Source: Adineta ricciae (taxonomy: Eukaryota; Rotifera; Eurotatoria; Adinetida; Adinetidae). From it: a stretch of DNA of 64,000 bases. The position numbers were made by a program, and so were the translations under genes. Under the pieces are notes generated by a model. It was not told the origin of the DNA and did no database searches. It saw only the letters and a list, made by a program, of their open reading frames with translations. Shown piece after piece: positions 1 to 10,397 of this stretch (position 1 is the first letter of the stretch; every line of letters begins with the position of its first letter). The stretch is taken from assembly GCA_905250025.1 (NCBI GenBank), contig CAJNOJ010000101.1:262206-326205 (forward strand), read 5' to 3'.

Positions 1-283
1 CTCTGTCATCTGTTTTTCTATTTTCACATCACGCGCATGGAAGTTTTTATAAATGCTTTACTAAGTCACTCATAGACGGACGATATACAGTAGACTACTT
101 GAAAAGTCTGAACATTCGCCTGTCTCTTCCGGCGACAGACCGATTCTTTTCTCTCCTGTCAACGAAATGATATCTTGTCGAATATTTTCATTGAGGAATA
201 TCCATTCGTCAAATCCCTTTCAAAATTATCTGAAGCCTGGCACGGTTATTCTAAGCGTACAATTTAGGATTAATCTAGCGTTT

Positions 284-339
284 AAACGCCTAGTCGTTCG
301 TCGACCTCCCTCCGGTCGGTCACTCACGGCTAGTTGTTG
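284..339. repeat. 56-bp hairpin repeat, copy 1
   Basis: This segment matches 601-656 at about 51 of 56 positions by eye. Its core starts and ends with CTAG: the left arm CTAGTCGT pairs with the right arm, whose reverse complement is CTAGCCGT, and a TCCCTCC-type loop lies between. Both copies are in the same orientation, 317 bp apart. It looks like a short dispersed palindromic repeat or the end of a small non-autonomous element; the family is not recognised. Confidence 0.75.
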
Positions 340-600
340 ACGCGCATGATCAGCTTTCATAGCTTTTCCATATAAAGAAGTAGCTCGTTCATACTGAGTC
401 GATCTATGATCGAAGTTATCGAAACCCTTCGTAACTGTGTAGTTTACAGTACATATTCTATTGCTCTGTTCAATTTGTAGCGCTGATAATGTGCAATCCC
501 TATTCTCGAAGCTCGAAAGTACATAAATTATGCTCGTTCAAAAACGATTGGCTTTAGTTGAGACAGTGATAAATCTCATCTTTCAACTAATTTTCAAAAC

Positions 601-656
601 AAACGTCTAGTCGTTCGTCGACTTCCCTCCAGTCGGTCACTCACGGCTAGGCGTTG
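601..656. repeat. 56-bp hairpin repeat, copy 2
   Basis: Second copy of the hairpin repeat at 284-339, same orientation, differing at about five positions. Three of these are transitions in the left half and loop; the other two follow the closing CTAG. Confidence 0.75.
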
Positions 657-1491
657 CCATGCTTCCTCTGTTGTTCCTTTCGCCTTCGATCGACTTTCAA
701 ACTGAACGATTGGGTTTTCTTTTATTGTCGCTTCGAGAGTCATGATCTTCTATTCATTCGACTTCCAAAAGAAACTAGGTAAGAAAGTCTTATTGTATGA
801 TTTGCTTCGAAACGAACATCTTTCATAGTGCTGCATGTGTTCAGAATACTGTTTCTACAGTGCACGCGTCTGTAGTTACTGAGATGGAATTCCACCGACA
901 GGTATATCGCCTTGCGAACTAGTTCTAGTAAATCCCATGAAAGGACATGATGTATGCAGCATACAAAGCAAAGATGATACTAACCTCATATCACTTTTTC
1001 GGATTTCTTGAATTAGAAACATCATTGTGTATAATGCATTAGATCTTTTCGTCTAAGTTCTTGAGCTACTATATTTGTACACATGACGTCCGTGAATAGC
1101 GTTCAGTTCACCATCTTCTGCAAAAGATTTTAGAACAGATAAAGAAAAAATATCTCCTTTGTAATGAGAAAGAAACAAGTCCAGGCTCAGCGAATAAAAT
1201 GAAATTCACCCTCAAATTCGATTTTCCCGACGTAAGAAATCCTTCGGTCTATTCTCATAATGGATGTTGAAGTCGTGGCTAGTTAATGAAAAACTAATAA
1301 TTAATTAGTCAACACTAACCTAGGATTCGTGATCCTCGACCCCGATTACCTGTCATCAGTCATTTTCTAATGAGGTTGGTTAAGTTTTCATTGATTTATG
1401 AAATACTGCAATCTGATTGGATTACGCAAACAATCAAACTTTTATTGCATTTTAGTGACCTGATTTATGACGCTATAACCCTGTATTTCAG

Positions 1492-1578
1492 AAAAGGGAA
1501 TATATGTGTTCCGACTGCGGTGTACCTCTGTGTCTGGATGACTGCTTCAAAACCTATCATACAAAGATGAACTATTAA
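1492..1578 (+). pseudogene. piggyBac-type transposase, C-terminal remnant
   Basis: This short frame ends in TAA and encodes the second half of the cysteine-rich zinc finger found at the C terminus of piggyBac (PGBD, DDE_Tnp_1_7) transposases. The pattern is C-x2-C, VPLC, x3, CF, x2, YHT. A splice-like TTTCAG precedes it at 1486-1491. The first C-x2-C of the finger and the catalytic DDD domain are not found upstream, so only the 3' end survives. A piggyBac-like terminal repeat with TTAA lies about 90 bp downstream (1668-1686), which fits a 5'-truncated element. It is non-functional as a transposase. Confidence 0.7.
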
Positions 1579-1667
1579 CTTTTTTTGAGCAGGAATGTAG
1601 TTTTTTGTCAAAAAATAAAAAACACATTCGAATATTACCGTTAAAACCTTTAATTTTCGCAAAAAAG

Positions 1668-1686
1668 CCGGTACCCAAAGGGTTAA
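1668..1686 (+). mobile_element. piggyBac-like 3' terminal inverted repeat plus TTAA
   Basis: Read inward on the minus strand, the end is TTAA followed by CCCTTTGGGTACCGG. piggyBac elements insert at TTAA and have ends beginning CCC/CCY. It lies just downstream of the transposase remnant at 1492-1578. I found no matching 5' end (TTAACCCTTTGGG) upstream, so the element is incomplete. Confidence 0.65.
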
Positions 1687-2215
1687 ACGGTGGGGGAGCT
1701 AGGATTTGAGCTATAGCTCTGTTTCACTCGACCCTGGAAAATAATAATTTTAGTCTACCAGAAGTGTCAGTTAGATGTCAAAGCGTGGTGTTGTCACAGA
1801 GAACTTCTATAAAAAACCAAAAGGAAGTTAAAAAAGCCGTGTACTTCGACTTGACTAAAAATTTTTGGATAATGTTTCTGGCTTGACTTGGGTCAGAAAG
1901 CCGATGACTTGCCCATGTCTGCATTGGACGCAGCAACACAATACTCTATCGGTCATTATACAAAATGCTACGCTGTTCGTTTCGCATTTTTCCTCTTGCT
2001 TTGTCTTTTTCTGCCCTTCCTCCTACTTTCTCCGTCTTTTCTTCTATCTTCCCTCACATTTTACTCTCCATATCATCTTTTGGAGAGAAGTGCATTTAGT
2101 CTCTCAATATCAATTATTTCAAGACTGATTTTGCCATCTAATATGGCTGTTCTCGACGAGGTTCCATGTGATTTTCTCATAGATGACTGCTTATTATTTT
2201 TCTAATATATTTTAG

Positions 2216-2517
2216 GATCCCCATATAATCGAGCTCGAGCTCAAGCACAGTTATTAGCTATTTGTGCATCTATTGTACCTACAGGATCTTGTACCATTGG
2301 TCAGTGTCGTCGGGCGGTATTAGTCATAAAAAATCAGTTCAATACAGATCTAGTGAGTACTGTTTGTGATTCTTATACATAGTTTTGTTCGATTAATTAG
2401 AATGAGGATGATTGTGTCTCGCGTGCAACGCTTCGAGGATTGGGCGGCAACGAGAACGAAGTTGCGTTTGACGATTCACAACAAATGGCTCAAGGAATTG
2501 TTTTGGAATCCGACTAG
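2216..2517 (+). CDS. orphan gene, last two exons
   Basis: Two exons join in phase: 2216-2352 and 2401-2517, separated by a 48-nt GTGAGT..TTAG intron. Exon one enters with two bases of a split codon after a TTTTAG acceptor, so there is at least one upstream exon. The reading LGQKADDLPM.. near 1882-1974 may be part of it but lacks a clear donor. The visible 84 residues are cysteine-containing and end in an acidic, glutamine-rich tail, stop TAG. No family is recognised. The start is unknown, and whether the gene is intact cannot be decided here. Confidence 0.45.
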
Positions 2518-3756
2518 AAAAATCCCATCGGTTGTTGTAAATTTTATGAGCGATCTTTTTAGCTATGTTCTATGATGATCGTTAGAAAATCCATGTTTCG
2601 GATTCGAGTATGGGATTGTTCGACCTGAACTATCGTTTTAGGTTGACATAATTCGTTTAGGCACAGTAAGCTACATGAATAATAATTTTCGATGTGAGTT
2701 CCTTTTATTTTTCATGAAAATACAAGAATATGCTTTATTCTTAGGAATTGTCGCCCATGAACCATAACCATAGAACAAGATTCGCTTAGTGTTAAAGTTT
2801 TGCTTCTTTATTTGTACAAGTTCTTTTATCTTTCTGGAATAAATTCAATAAAATATATCATTATTAACCTTTTCTTTCCATAGATCGGTCTGAACGTGTT
2901 GCACCTACACTTACGCCTACGTACGGGACGAGACGAGACGCTTATGCCCATCTATCTGTCTTTCTTTTTTAATCATTTTCATTCACTTGTTTTCAATGAA
3001 TTGGCGCAAGGGTTTCGATTTCAAGATTACGCTGAGTAATCAGGAATCCTTTCCGCTTGGGTTTGTGAGATCCCTTTCATATCAGAAAGGCTAATGCTTA
3101 ATTAACTACTCAGTTCGATAGAAACGAAAATGTGCAGATAGGGGAACACTTATTGTCAGTTAAATGAGATCTAGGGAAGATCTTGACCTTTTATTAGTGT
3201 GTACTTTATAACTCCCAACCGGTATAATTGATCCAAACAATGTTCGGAAGTTCTGAAGCAAGCATTCTTGAAAAATGGCCTATTCAAAGTCTCTATTGTA
3301 CGCAACAACAAGCTTGAAAGCCTGTTTTCATATTGATGTTCAGATTCTTCCTATATATGACACATTGGGTTTTCATTTTCTATCATGTGTCACCACATGA
3401 ACATGCCTATTTGTATGGATCTTTATTTCTTCTCTCGCATACATCTATGGGATTATTCTCAATCATGATCCTATATATACACATGTGACTGTTTATGATC
3501 TGACAATAGATACCCAACACCCTCTCCCACCCTCAAGATGAATGTCGGTTGATGATGATTTCTCTCCGAATTTGATTCAGTCATGAAACAGCGATGACTC
3601 GGTCAACTCTGCCATCTGGTATTTGCTAACTTTTGATTCGTTCACGGTCGAATTACCCAACATATGATAGAAAATATGTAAGTACGAATTTTCCATTAAA
3701 ATTTAACAAATTTCTGTTTATTTTTCAACCTTTACTATCTAGATTAAACTCATTTG
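2518..3756. other. intergenic, upstream of hydrolase
   Basis: No supported coding exon. A donor-like GTAAGT near 3677 and a CTAG acceptor near 3743 could mark a 5'-UTR intron of the hydrolase gene that begins at 3757. Confidence 0.4.
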
Positions 3757-4413
3757 ATGAACTCGGCGACTCCTCGAGTTTTATTCTTTCACGGTCTCGA
3801 GTCAGGAGTCAATGGAAAGAAATCTCGATACCTAGCTGAACAATTTCCTAATAGTTTTACTCCTAACCTCAAACCTTACTATGCACTTCCATGTTCTCTC
3901 TGGAAAGCAATTGTGGCTATTCATCGTTTTAAACCGAATGTTATTGTCGGAAGCAGTTTCGGTGGATTTATAGCCATGTTTCTTCTTCAAACACGAGTGT
4001 GGAAAGGCGATACAATTCTATTAGCACCGGCAACAGGTCTCCTGTTCAAGAAAAGACTGTGGTTACCTGCAGACGATCGAAACAATATTGTTATTGTAGC
4101 CGGAGCAAATGATACAACTGTACCATTGGACGGATTAAGCAAATTACAAAACTTATCTTTGAATAACGTGCAATTTCTCATCGTCGAAGACGACCATCAA
4201 TTGAACACTTCAATGATTGAGCAAAATCAATTAAAAGATTTAATCAATGCTAATTATCAGTCCTCGATAACCAATAATACGATCAACAATTATTTCGATT
4301 GTACAAGACTATGGCTTCGTTGCTTATTATCTCTGATAGTATCATTTATTCGAGAACCATTGACACTCTATCGCACAACTAAAAGACTCCGTGAAATGTA
4401 TAAACCGGACTGA
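3757..4413 (+). CDS. alpha/beta hydrolase, YqiA/UPF0227-like esterase
   Basis: Single-exon 218-aa protein. It opens with the HG motif of the oxyanion region (FFHGLES, residues about 10-16). It has a nucleophile elbow GSSFGG at about residues 68-73, an acid candidate in GANDTTVP and a catalytic His candidate in the DDHQL motif. This is the order expected for the bacterial-type YqiA/UPF0227 esterase branch. Residues 160 onward carry a hydrophobic, basic tail that could bind membrane. The ATG at 3757 is preferred because it begins directly before the first strand. The substrate is unknown. The family is mostly bacterial, so horizontal origin is possible but not shown here. Confidence 0.8.
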   Translation: MNSATPRVLFFHGLESGVNGKKSRYLAEQFPNSFTPNLKPYYALPCSLWKAIVAIHRFKPNVIVGSSFGGFIAMFLLQTRVWKGDTILLAPATGLLFKKRLWLPADDRNNIVIVAGANDTTVPLDGLSKLQNLSLNNVQFLIVEDDHQLNTSMIEQNQLKDLINANYQSSITNNTINNYFDCTRLWLRCLLSLIVSFIREPLTLYRTTKRLREMYKPD

Positions 4414-4524
4414 GACGCATTTCTCTTTGTCATCACAATTTGTTGTATGAATCGCTTCTTTTTAACGGAAAATAAAAGGCGAGCGACTTGAATATTGAAT
4501 TTCTCGAAGCGTCATTCCAAACGG

Positions 4525-4566
4525 AAACATTCTTTTTTCTTCTTCGAGAGAAAAAGAGGAATGTTT
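4525..4566. repeat. long hairpin between hydrolase and CNG genes
   Basis: A near-perfect inverted repeat: the left arm AAACATTCTTTTTTCT pairs with a right arm whose reverse complement is AAACATTCCTCTTTTTCT, around a loop of about 8 nt. It lies 112 bp after the hydrolase stop and could fold in the 3' UTR or in DNA. Function unknown. Confidence 0.6.
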
Positions 4567-4760
4567 ATCTGTTAAGCATAATCTTAAGCTGTAAAAGGAT
4601 GAGAAGAAAGAGATGAACAGACATTTTTACCTTTTCCACGATAAGAAGAAAGAGAAAAGAATTCTATGGTAACATCGTCATCGTTCTTTTCATTTCCTAT
4701 CTTTTCTTGCTCGAACAACCAATCTACAGAAGAGAAAACACATCTCCTCAGGCGATTAAA

Positions 4761-6993
4761 ATGGAAATCCAAGAGCAACAAACGGAATTACCAAACAACA
4801 GACTAAAGGTGAGATTTGAAAAACGTCTAAGCATTCTTTCATTTCCATATCTTCATAGAAATTTCGCAAACGGATCTTTCAGCGGATAAACAAGGTGAAC
4901 GATGATCAACAAACGAAACTTCTCGAAGAGCAGAATAAAAAAGTTGAAGGGCCGATTCGAAATGAAGATTACGAAGCGTAATTTGACATTTTTTCCTTCT
5001 GTCAAAAATAATTCTTTTCGTCCCTTTGCTTAGTACTGGATTCGTCATCGATCCACAGAACCGTGTCTATCATTATTGGCTTGCTGTCATCTCACTTGCT
5101 GTTTCCTACAATTTTCTTCTCATTCCGGCTCGCTATGCATTTGCTGAACTTGATAAACGATACAAATACATCTGGATCTCGCTCGATTACGTGTCCGATT
5201 TCATTTATTTAGTTGATATTTTCTTCCAGTCGAGAACAGGTGAGAAAAACTTCTTCGAAAGCAATCCTATTCCATATTTTGTGTTTTAGGTTATTTCAGT
5301 CATGGTTTATTCGTTCGGAATCATCATGTTTTATCGCGAAATTACTTTTCTTCACGTCAGTTCTATATGAACGATCTTTTGGCAGTTTTTCCGACGGATC
5401 TGCTGTACATATTTCCGCGCTTACGTTTTCTGTCGATTATTCGTTGTAACCGGTTCTTACGAATCAATCGTCTTTCACAATTTCAAGATCTAACTGAATC
5501 AAGAACAAGATTTCCAAATGCATTTCGAATCGGAGTTCTTGTTTGTTTGACACTCACGTTAATTCATTGGTAAAAACACTGAGAGTTTCTTTGTCAAGAT
5601 TTCCATTTGTTTAGGAATTGTTGTGCGTATTTTCTCATCTGTCAATATCTTGGTTTTGGCAGTGATCAATGGGTTTTACCAGCTTCAGCGCACAATGAAA
5701 CTGTGGCTATGCTCTACACATATTGTTTTTATTGGTCAACGCTTCTTTTGAGCACTATCGGAGATGTTCCTCTACCTGAAAATCGATCGGAATATGTATT
5801 TGTCTTACTTGATTATATGATTGGTAAGAAGAACACAAAAGATAGTTTGTTTAATTGATCTATATTATGATGGACAGGTATTCTCATATTTGCGACGATT
5901 ATTGGTAATCTTGGTACGATGATTTCCTCGCAAAACCAATCGAGTAATGAATCGAGAGAAAACGTTCCTTGTCAAAGACTTGATCGTTGTTGTGTTTAGG
6001 ACAACAAGTTCGTGAGAAGATGGATGAAATCAAACGATATATGAAATTCCGTTCGGTCAACCGAAAACTCGAGCAAAAAGTAACAAAATGGTTGGATTAT
6101 CTGTATACAAATCGTCAAGTGTTAAACGAAGAAATGGTGTTGAATTCTGACCTGAGTATTGAATTACGCAAAGATTTAGCGATCAAGGTGCATTTGGAAT
6201 CACTTCAACAGGTGAAACTGTTTCACGATTGTGAACCGAATCTTCTTATTGAACTTGTGACAAAATTAAAACCAACATTCTTCGGACCGGGAGATTATGT
6301 TTGTCGAAAAGGTGACATCGGAAAGGAGATGTATATCATCAAACGTGGACAATTAGGTGTCGTTAGTGATGATGGCAAAACAACGTTTGTTGTACTGAAA
6401 GAAGGATCGGTTTTTGGTGAAATATCAATTTTAAACATTCCAGGTTAGTTTTCTCTCAATCATTTCATTTCCGTTCGCATATATTCGGATTTTTAGGTTC
6501 GAAAAATGGATGTCGTCGCACTGCGAATGTCAAATCGTTAGGATATTCGGATTTGTACACATTACAAAAGGATGATTTATGGCTTGTTCTTGACAATTAT
6601 CCCGAATCGTTGTCGAAAATTATCGAAAAAGGAAAATCTCTTTTACGAAAGGATAATCTCCTCGACGAAAGTCTGTCCGATTCCCGACGGCATGCCGAAC
6701 AGGATCAACTGTTAACAGTTCAAAGTCGCCTAAAAAAATTAGACGATCTCGATCGAACTCTAAACGAACGAGTAACAAAATTCCTCGAAACTTACGTTGA
6801 ATCGATCAAACGATTCAAACAGAAGTTGTCGAAACTCGAATATTTCTATGGGACAAGAAAGCCAAGTGTGTCATTGTCTATCAGTACACCTCGATCAGCA
6901 CCTGCAGTTCCATTCTATGCTAATCGATGGAAACAAAATAGTTCGAATAATCTGCTCAAATATCGAAGCACATCATTTCTGGATGTCGACTGA
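4761..6993 (+). CDS. cyclic nucleotide-gated cation channel, alpha-type
   Basis: Eight exons in phase: 4761-4808, 4859-4977, 5034-5239, 5290-5569, 5615-5823, 5878-5943, 6000-6443, 6497-6993; 622 aa, close to animal CNGA size. Order: short N terminus, S1 after the family signature V-I-D-P, S2/S3 (LDYVSDFIYLVDIF), S4 with spaced Arg (IIRCNRFLRINRL), pore, S6 (GILIFATIIGNLG), C-linker and cyclic-nucleotide-binding domain (PGD.. to RRTANV). The CNBD keeps FGEISIL and the Arg-Thr pair that contacts the nucleotide phosphate. A coiled coil like the CLZ trimerisation helix follows (about residues 520-570). The pore reads TIGDVP, where vertebrate CNGA has TIGETP. Expected role: Ca/Na entry gated by cGMP or cAMP at the plasma membrane. 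An AATAAA lies at 7017-7022. Confidence 0.93.
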
Positions 6994-7370
6994 GACGTTC
7001 TTTTCCTTTTCGATTAAATAAATATCGTGAAATAGTTCTATCCACGCCATCTGTAATTTCTCGATTTTGATTCGTCACTTTCAATGCTCAACATATGATG
7101 AGTAGTGCTATGAAAAAACAAACAAAGTTCTGTTCATTGAAGAGAACAAACCTCGATGTGAAAATTATCAGCATAACAATGAATCGTCAGCATTCATCAT
7201 AAATCTTCTTCTCTCAATATCTGACGTGAAATTCGTTCATGTAATCGCCTTATCTGTGTTAGATTGTTGTTATTCTCTTCTTTTGTACAAAATTTTCGCC
7301 CTCTTTGTGTCGTGTTAAAACTTGTGACCATTCATGTTCTGCTTTTAGACAAACAGTGCATAAATCAGCA
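6994..7370. other. spacer CNG - Rabex-5
   Basis: Holds the CNG polyadenylation signal (7017-7022) and the 5' leader of the next gene. A TTTTAG at about 7344-7349 suggests a 5'-UTR intron acceptor just before the Rabex-5 start codon. Confidence 0.4.
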
Positions 7371-9047
7371 ATGACAACAGCAGTAGTAAATAGTCGATCA
7401 GATGGCGAACTTTGCCGTAATGCTTGCGGTTTCTATGGCAATAAAATTTGGGATGGCTTCTGTAGTAAATGTTATCGTGAAGTGTATCAACAAGCCAAAC
7501 AGATTCAAGAAGTTTACGATGGAAAACTAAAGTAAAATGATTTATAGATTTTTCACAGAGTTCCTCTTATGAAATATCTCCTCCTTTAGTACATCAACTC
7601 CACCTTCGTCTCCGACAACATCCAATTCGAATGAAAAACGTCGATCCAATCTTAGTATGCGCAATCCTCTTCGACAAATGGTCCATCGAGCTGGAAGTCT
7701 ACGATGTATGTCTCGGATGTATCGTTTTCTTCTGATTTTATTTGAAATTTTTTGTAGCATCAAGTAGTTCGGTGATATCAGCGTTACTGAACGAAGAACA
7801 AACGGCGGAAAATGAAGATGCAAGTAAACATTTAGATTTAATGATAACGGATGATGCACGAGTTGATATCAAATCTCAAGTGAAGACGTTTGCCAATGGT
7901 TTTCATAAGAAATGTTCGAACAAAAATACGGATATCGATGTTTTAATCCAAGAATATGGAACGTTTAAAGATATGATCAAGAAACGAATACAAACCAATT
8001 CATTATATCGAGGTAAAAGCTTAGCGACCCGATATCTAAAGCTAAAATGACTTTTGTGTATCAGAAGAGAATGAAGATCTGGTTCATTACGTTCGAGATT
8101 ACGTCGAAAAAATCGTCTTTTCCAAAGATTACACGTTTATCTTCAATCGCATTGCAATGGAGAACGAAGAACAGGATTTATCCATACAAAATCGTATCTC
8201 AGCACTCCATTGGATCACACCAGCGATGCTAGACGCAGTTCTTAACGAAAACATCGCCAACGTTCGAGAAACAGTCTACAAAGCAATCAATGGTACACTT
8301 TCAGCCTTTCGGCGATCGTGATTGAGAGTTTTTCGATATTTTTTAGCTTTAATCGAATTGGATTCGAAATCGACACCGCAAGGAAAAATTCACTCGATCA
8401 TGGAATGTAAATTATTCATTGAAGAAGCTCTCCGAACAAGTAGCGAACGAACGATCAATGCTGATTGTTTTCTTCCTGCTTTGATCTATGTTGTCTTAAA
8501 AGCTAAACCGCCGAGACTGCACTCGAACATACGATTTCTCAGTGAATTTTCTCAGCCAAGCGGTGAACAACTTTACTATTTAGCAAATCTCGTACGTTTA
8601 CACAGAATGAACAGTTCAAATCTAACCGAGAAGTGTTTTTTTAAGGATTCCGCAGTTCGTTTTATCGAACAAATCGAAGCTGACCATCTTGGTTTATCGG
8701 TAAACGACTTTGATTTGTACATGCGTGGCGAACCTGTCTTACCGTCGAAATTCGTTTCGCTGTTCGACTATCCGATGGAATACAATTCGATCAATGATCA
8801 ATTAAGAAAAATTTCTCAAGAATATTCTCAAATCGAACATTATTCAGGAAAAATTGATGAAAATATTCAAGATTTAACTAAACATTTGACTCAATCGATC
8901 GCAGATGTGAATGAATTATTAAATCATTCATATAAACGCTTCTCTCCTTTCGAACAAATCCCTTCATCAGTCACAGCTGAGCCAAATGAAGTAGCTGAAT
9001 CACTCACTCACTTAACAGTGAAGTCTCAGCATTCTTCAGACAGTTAA
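7371..9047 (+). CDS. RABGEF1: Rabex-5, Rab5 guanine-nucleotide exchange factor
   Basis: Six exons: 7371-7531, 7590-7705, 7758-8012, 8065-8292, 8347-8591, 8646-9047; 468 aa, close to the human protein. Residues about 17-45 are an A20-type zinc finger (C-x3-CGFYGN..C-x2-C), which in the family binds ubiquitin. A Ser-rich linker, a helical bundle (about 100-200) and the VPS9 catalytic domain follow. The VPS9 part has [24 protein letters not shown] with the invariant Asp, PPRLHSNI and the GE-x-LYYLANL tyrosine region. It would activate Rab5 on early endosomes. The last intron (8592-8645, 54 nt) has no stop and keeps frame, so simple ORF calling reads through it. The alignment [10 protein letters not shown] to the family shows it is an intron. 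AATAAA at 9175-9180. Confidence 0.93.
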
Positions 9048-9392
9048 GCATCTCAATTTTCACTTCCGGTGTTTATTTTCGTCGAACAGTGCATATATCC
9101 GTGTAGATTTGGTTTTTTGTCATCATATTCATATCATCTATTTTATGTGTTCTTTGTTTCTCAATGTTATATCGAATAAATTACACAGTATAATTATCCT
9201 TCATATTTCTCTTTTCACATTGAGGTCAACCTAACGAGAGAAAAGTAAACGAGGAGTTTACTTGTTTTGCTCTCGATAATTACATAGATACTATTTCATT
9301 TCTCGTCGAAATTCGATCTGACCTATCGTTCGTAAGCGATAGAGACAGAGAAATTTCGTTTCATTCATTTTGAATAAAAGTAGAACTTTACA
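9048..9392. other. spacer Rabex-5 - DNase I-like
   Basis: Contains the Rabex-5 AATAAA (9175-9180). No other feature seen. Confidence 0.4.
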
Positions 9393-10265
9393 ATGTGCTC
9401 GATTGTTCGGTTATCGACGTTGCTATTCGTCAGTTTTTTTATATTTGAAACAAATAGTTTCCTATTCAGAAGTCGAACTTCAAAGATCAAAATCGGCTCG
9501 TTTAATCTACGTCGGTATTCCTATGCAAAAGCTTCACCAACCAATTCCGTTAACTCACATATATCAAAAATCCTCAAACGATACGATCTTATTTTCCTTC
9601 AAGAAATCATCGATACTTCCGCTGATAATCGTGTGGTTAATCTTCTCTTACAACATCTTCATAAACAATCCAAATCCGTTAAATACGAATCGATCATTTC
9701 GCCACCTTTGGGTTTAACATCCTACAAAGAACGATTAGTTTACCTCTATCGGAAAAAATCTCCTCGAATACAAATACTTTCGTCTTATGTCTACAATGGA
9801 TCAGCGAAGAATGTATTTGAACGTCCACCGTTCATTCTTCAGATTAAATTAGCATCGTTTGGACCGATTACTTTCATTGGCGTTCATTTAAAACCCGACA
9901 ATGTTTACGAAGAATTTTGCGCTTTACGAACAGTTGTTAATGAATTGAGAACAACTTCGTCAGTGGTGTTATTTGGAGATTTTAATGCGGACTGTGCGTA
10001 TCTCAACAATGCAAAGAAGAAAGAATTACGAAAATCATATTTTAATGAATTTCAATGGCTAATTGACGATCGAACCGAAACAAATCTACTTCAATCATGT
10101 TCATACGATCGAATATTAGTTTCTGAAGGCACTGGTCCGTGGAAAAAAGTTAACTGGAAAGCGAAAACAAACGGAACATTTGAATTCGATAAGAAGTTCA
10201 AGTTAACGAAACAACTCGCACTCCAAATTAGCGATCATTTTCCCGTCGAAGTAGATATTTATTGA
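9393..10265 (+). CDS. DNase I-like secreted endonuclease
   Basis: Intronless, 290 aa, close to animal DNASE1/DNASE1L length. Residues 1-23 form a hydrophobic signal peptide. The endonuclease/exonuclease/phosphatase fold is clear. IGSFNLRR holds the metal-side Asn. The motif FLQEI holds the catalytic-side Glu, HLKPD the first His, GDFNADC the Asp/Asn pair, and SDHFPVEVD near the end the second His. All key residues of the DNase I mechanism (Mg/Ca-dependent hydrolysis of double-stranded DNA) are present. Likely acts outside the cell or in the secretory system, in digestion or clearance of DNA. Lack of introns is unlike the neighbours. Confidence 0.9.
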   Translation: MCSIVRLSTLLFVSFFIFETNSFLFRSRTSKIKIGSFNLRRYSYAKASPTNSVNSHISKILKRYDLIFLQEIIDTSADNRVVNLLLQHLHKQSKSVKYESIISPPLGLTSYKERLVYLYRKKSPRIQILSSYVYNGSAKNVFERPPFILQIKLASFGPITFIGVHLKPDNVYEEFCALRTVVNELRTTSSVVLFGDFNADCAYLNNAKKKELRKSYFNEFQWLIDDRTETNLLQSCSYDRILVSEGTGPWKKVNWKAKTNGTFEFDKKFKLTKQLALQISDHFPVEVDIY

Positions 10266-10397
10266 AATAAAATGAACATGTACAATCTTGTTCAACAGAA
10301 CGTTTAAGAAGAACAAACGAACGAAAGCAGAATAGAGAAAGTGTATTTGAAAAAAAATAAATTTAAGAATCAATTATAAAGCTTCTTTTCAGTTATG

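Larger units (their letters stand above)
1..1491. other. gene-free accessory sequence
   Basis: No convincing coding exon is visible on either strand apart from the transposase tail that starts at 1492. The stretch contains two copies of a 56-bp hairpin repeat (listed separately). It is probably degenerate mobile-element or intergenic DNA. Confidence 0.5.

Noticed and set aside
1370..2205. Plus-strand ORFs of 66-105 codons over 1.4-2.2 kb
   Set aside because: Other-frame readings; only the zinc-finger tail (1492-1578) and the later exon pair show real coding signals.
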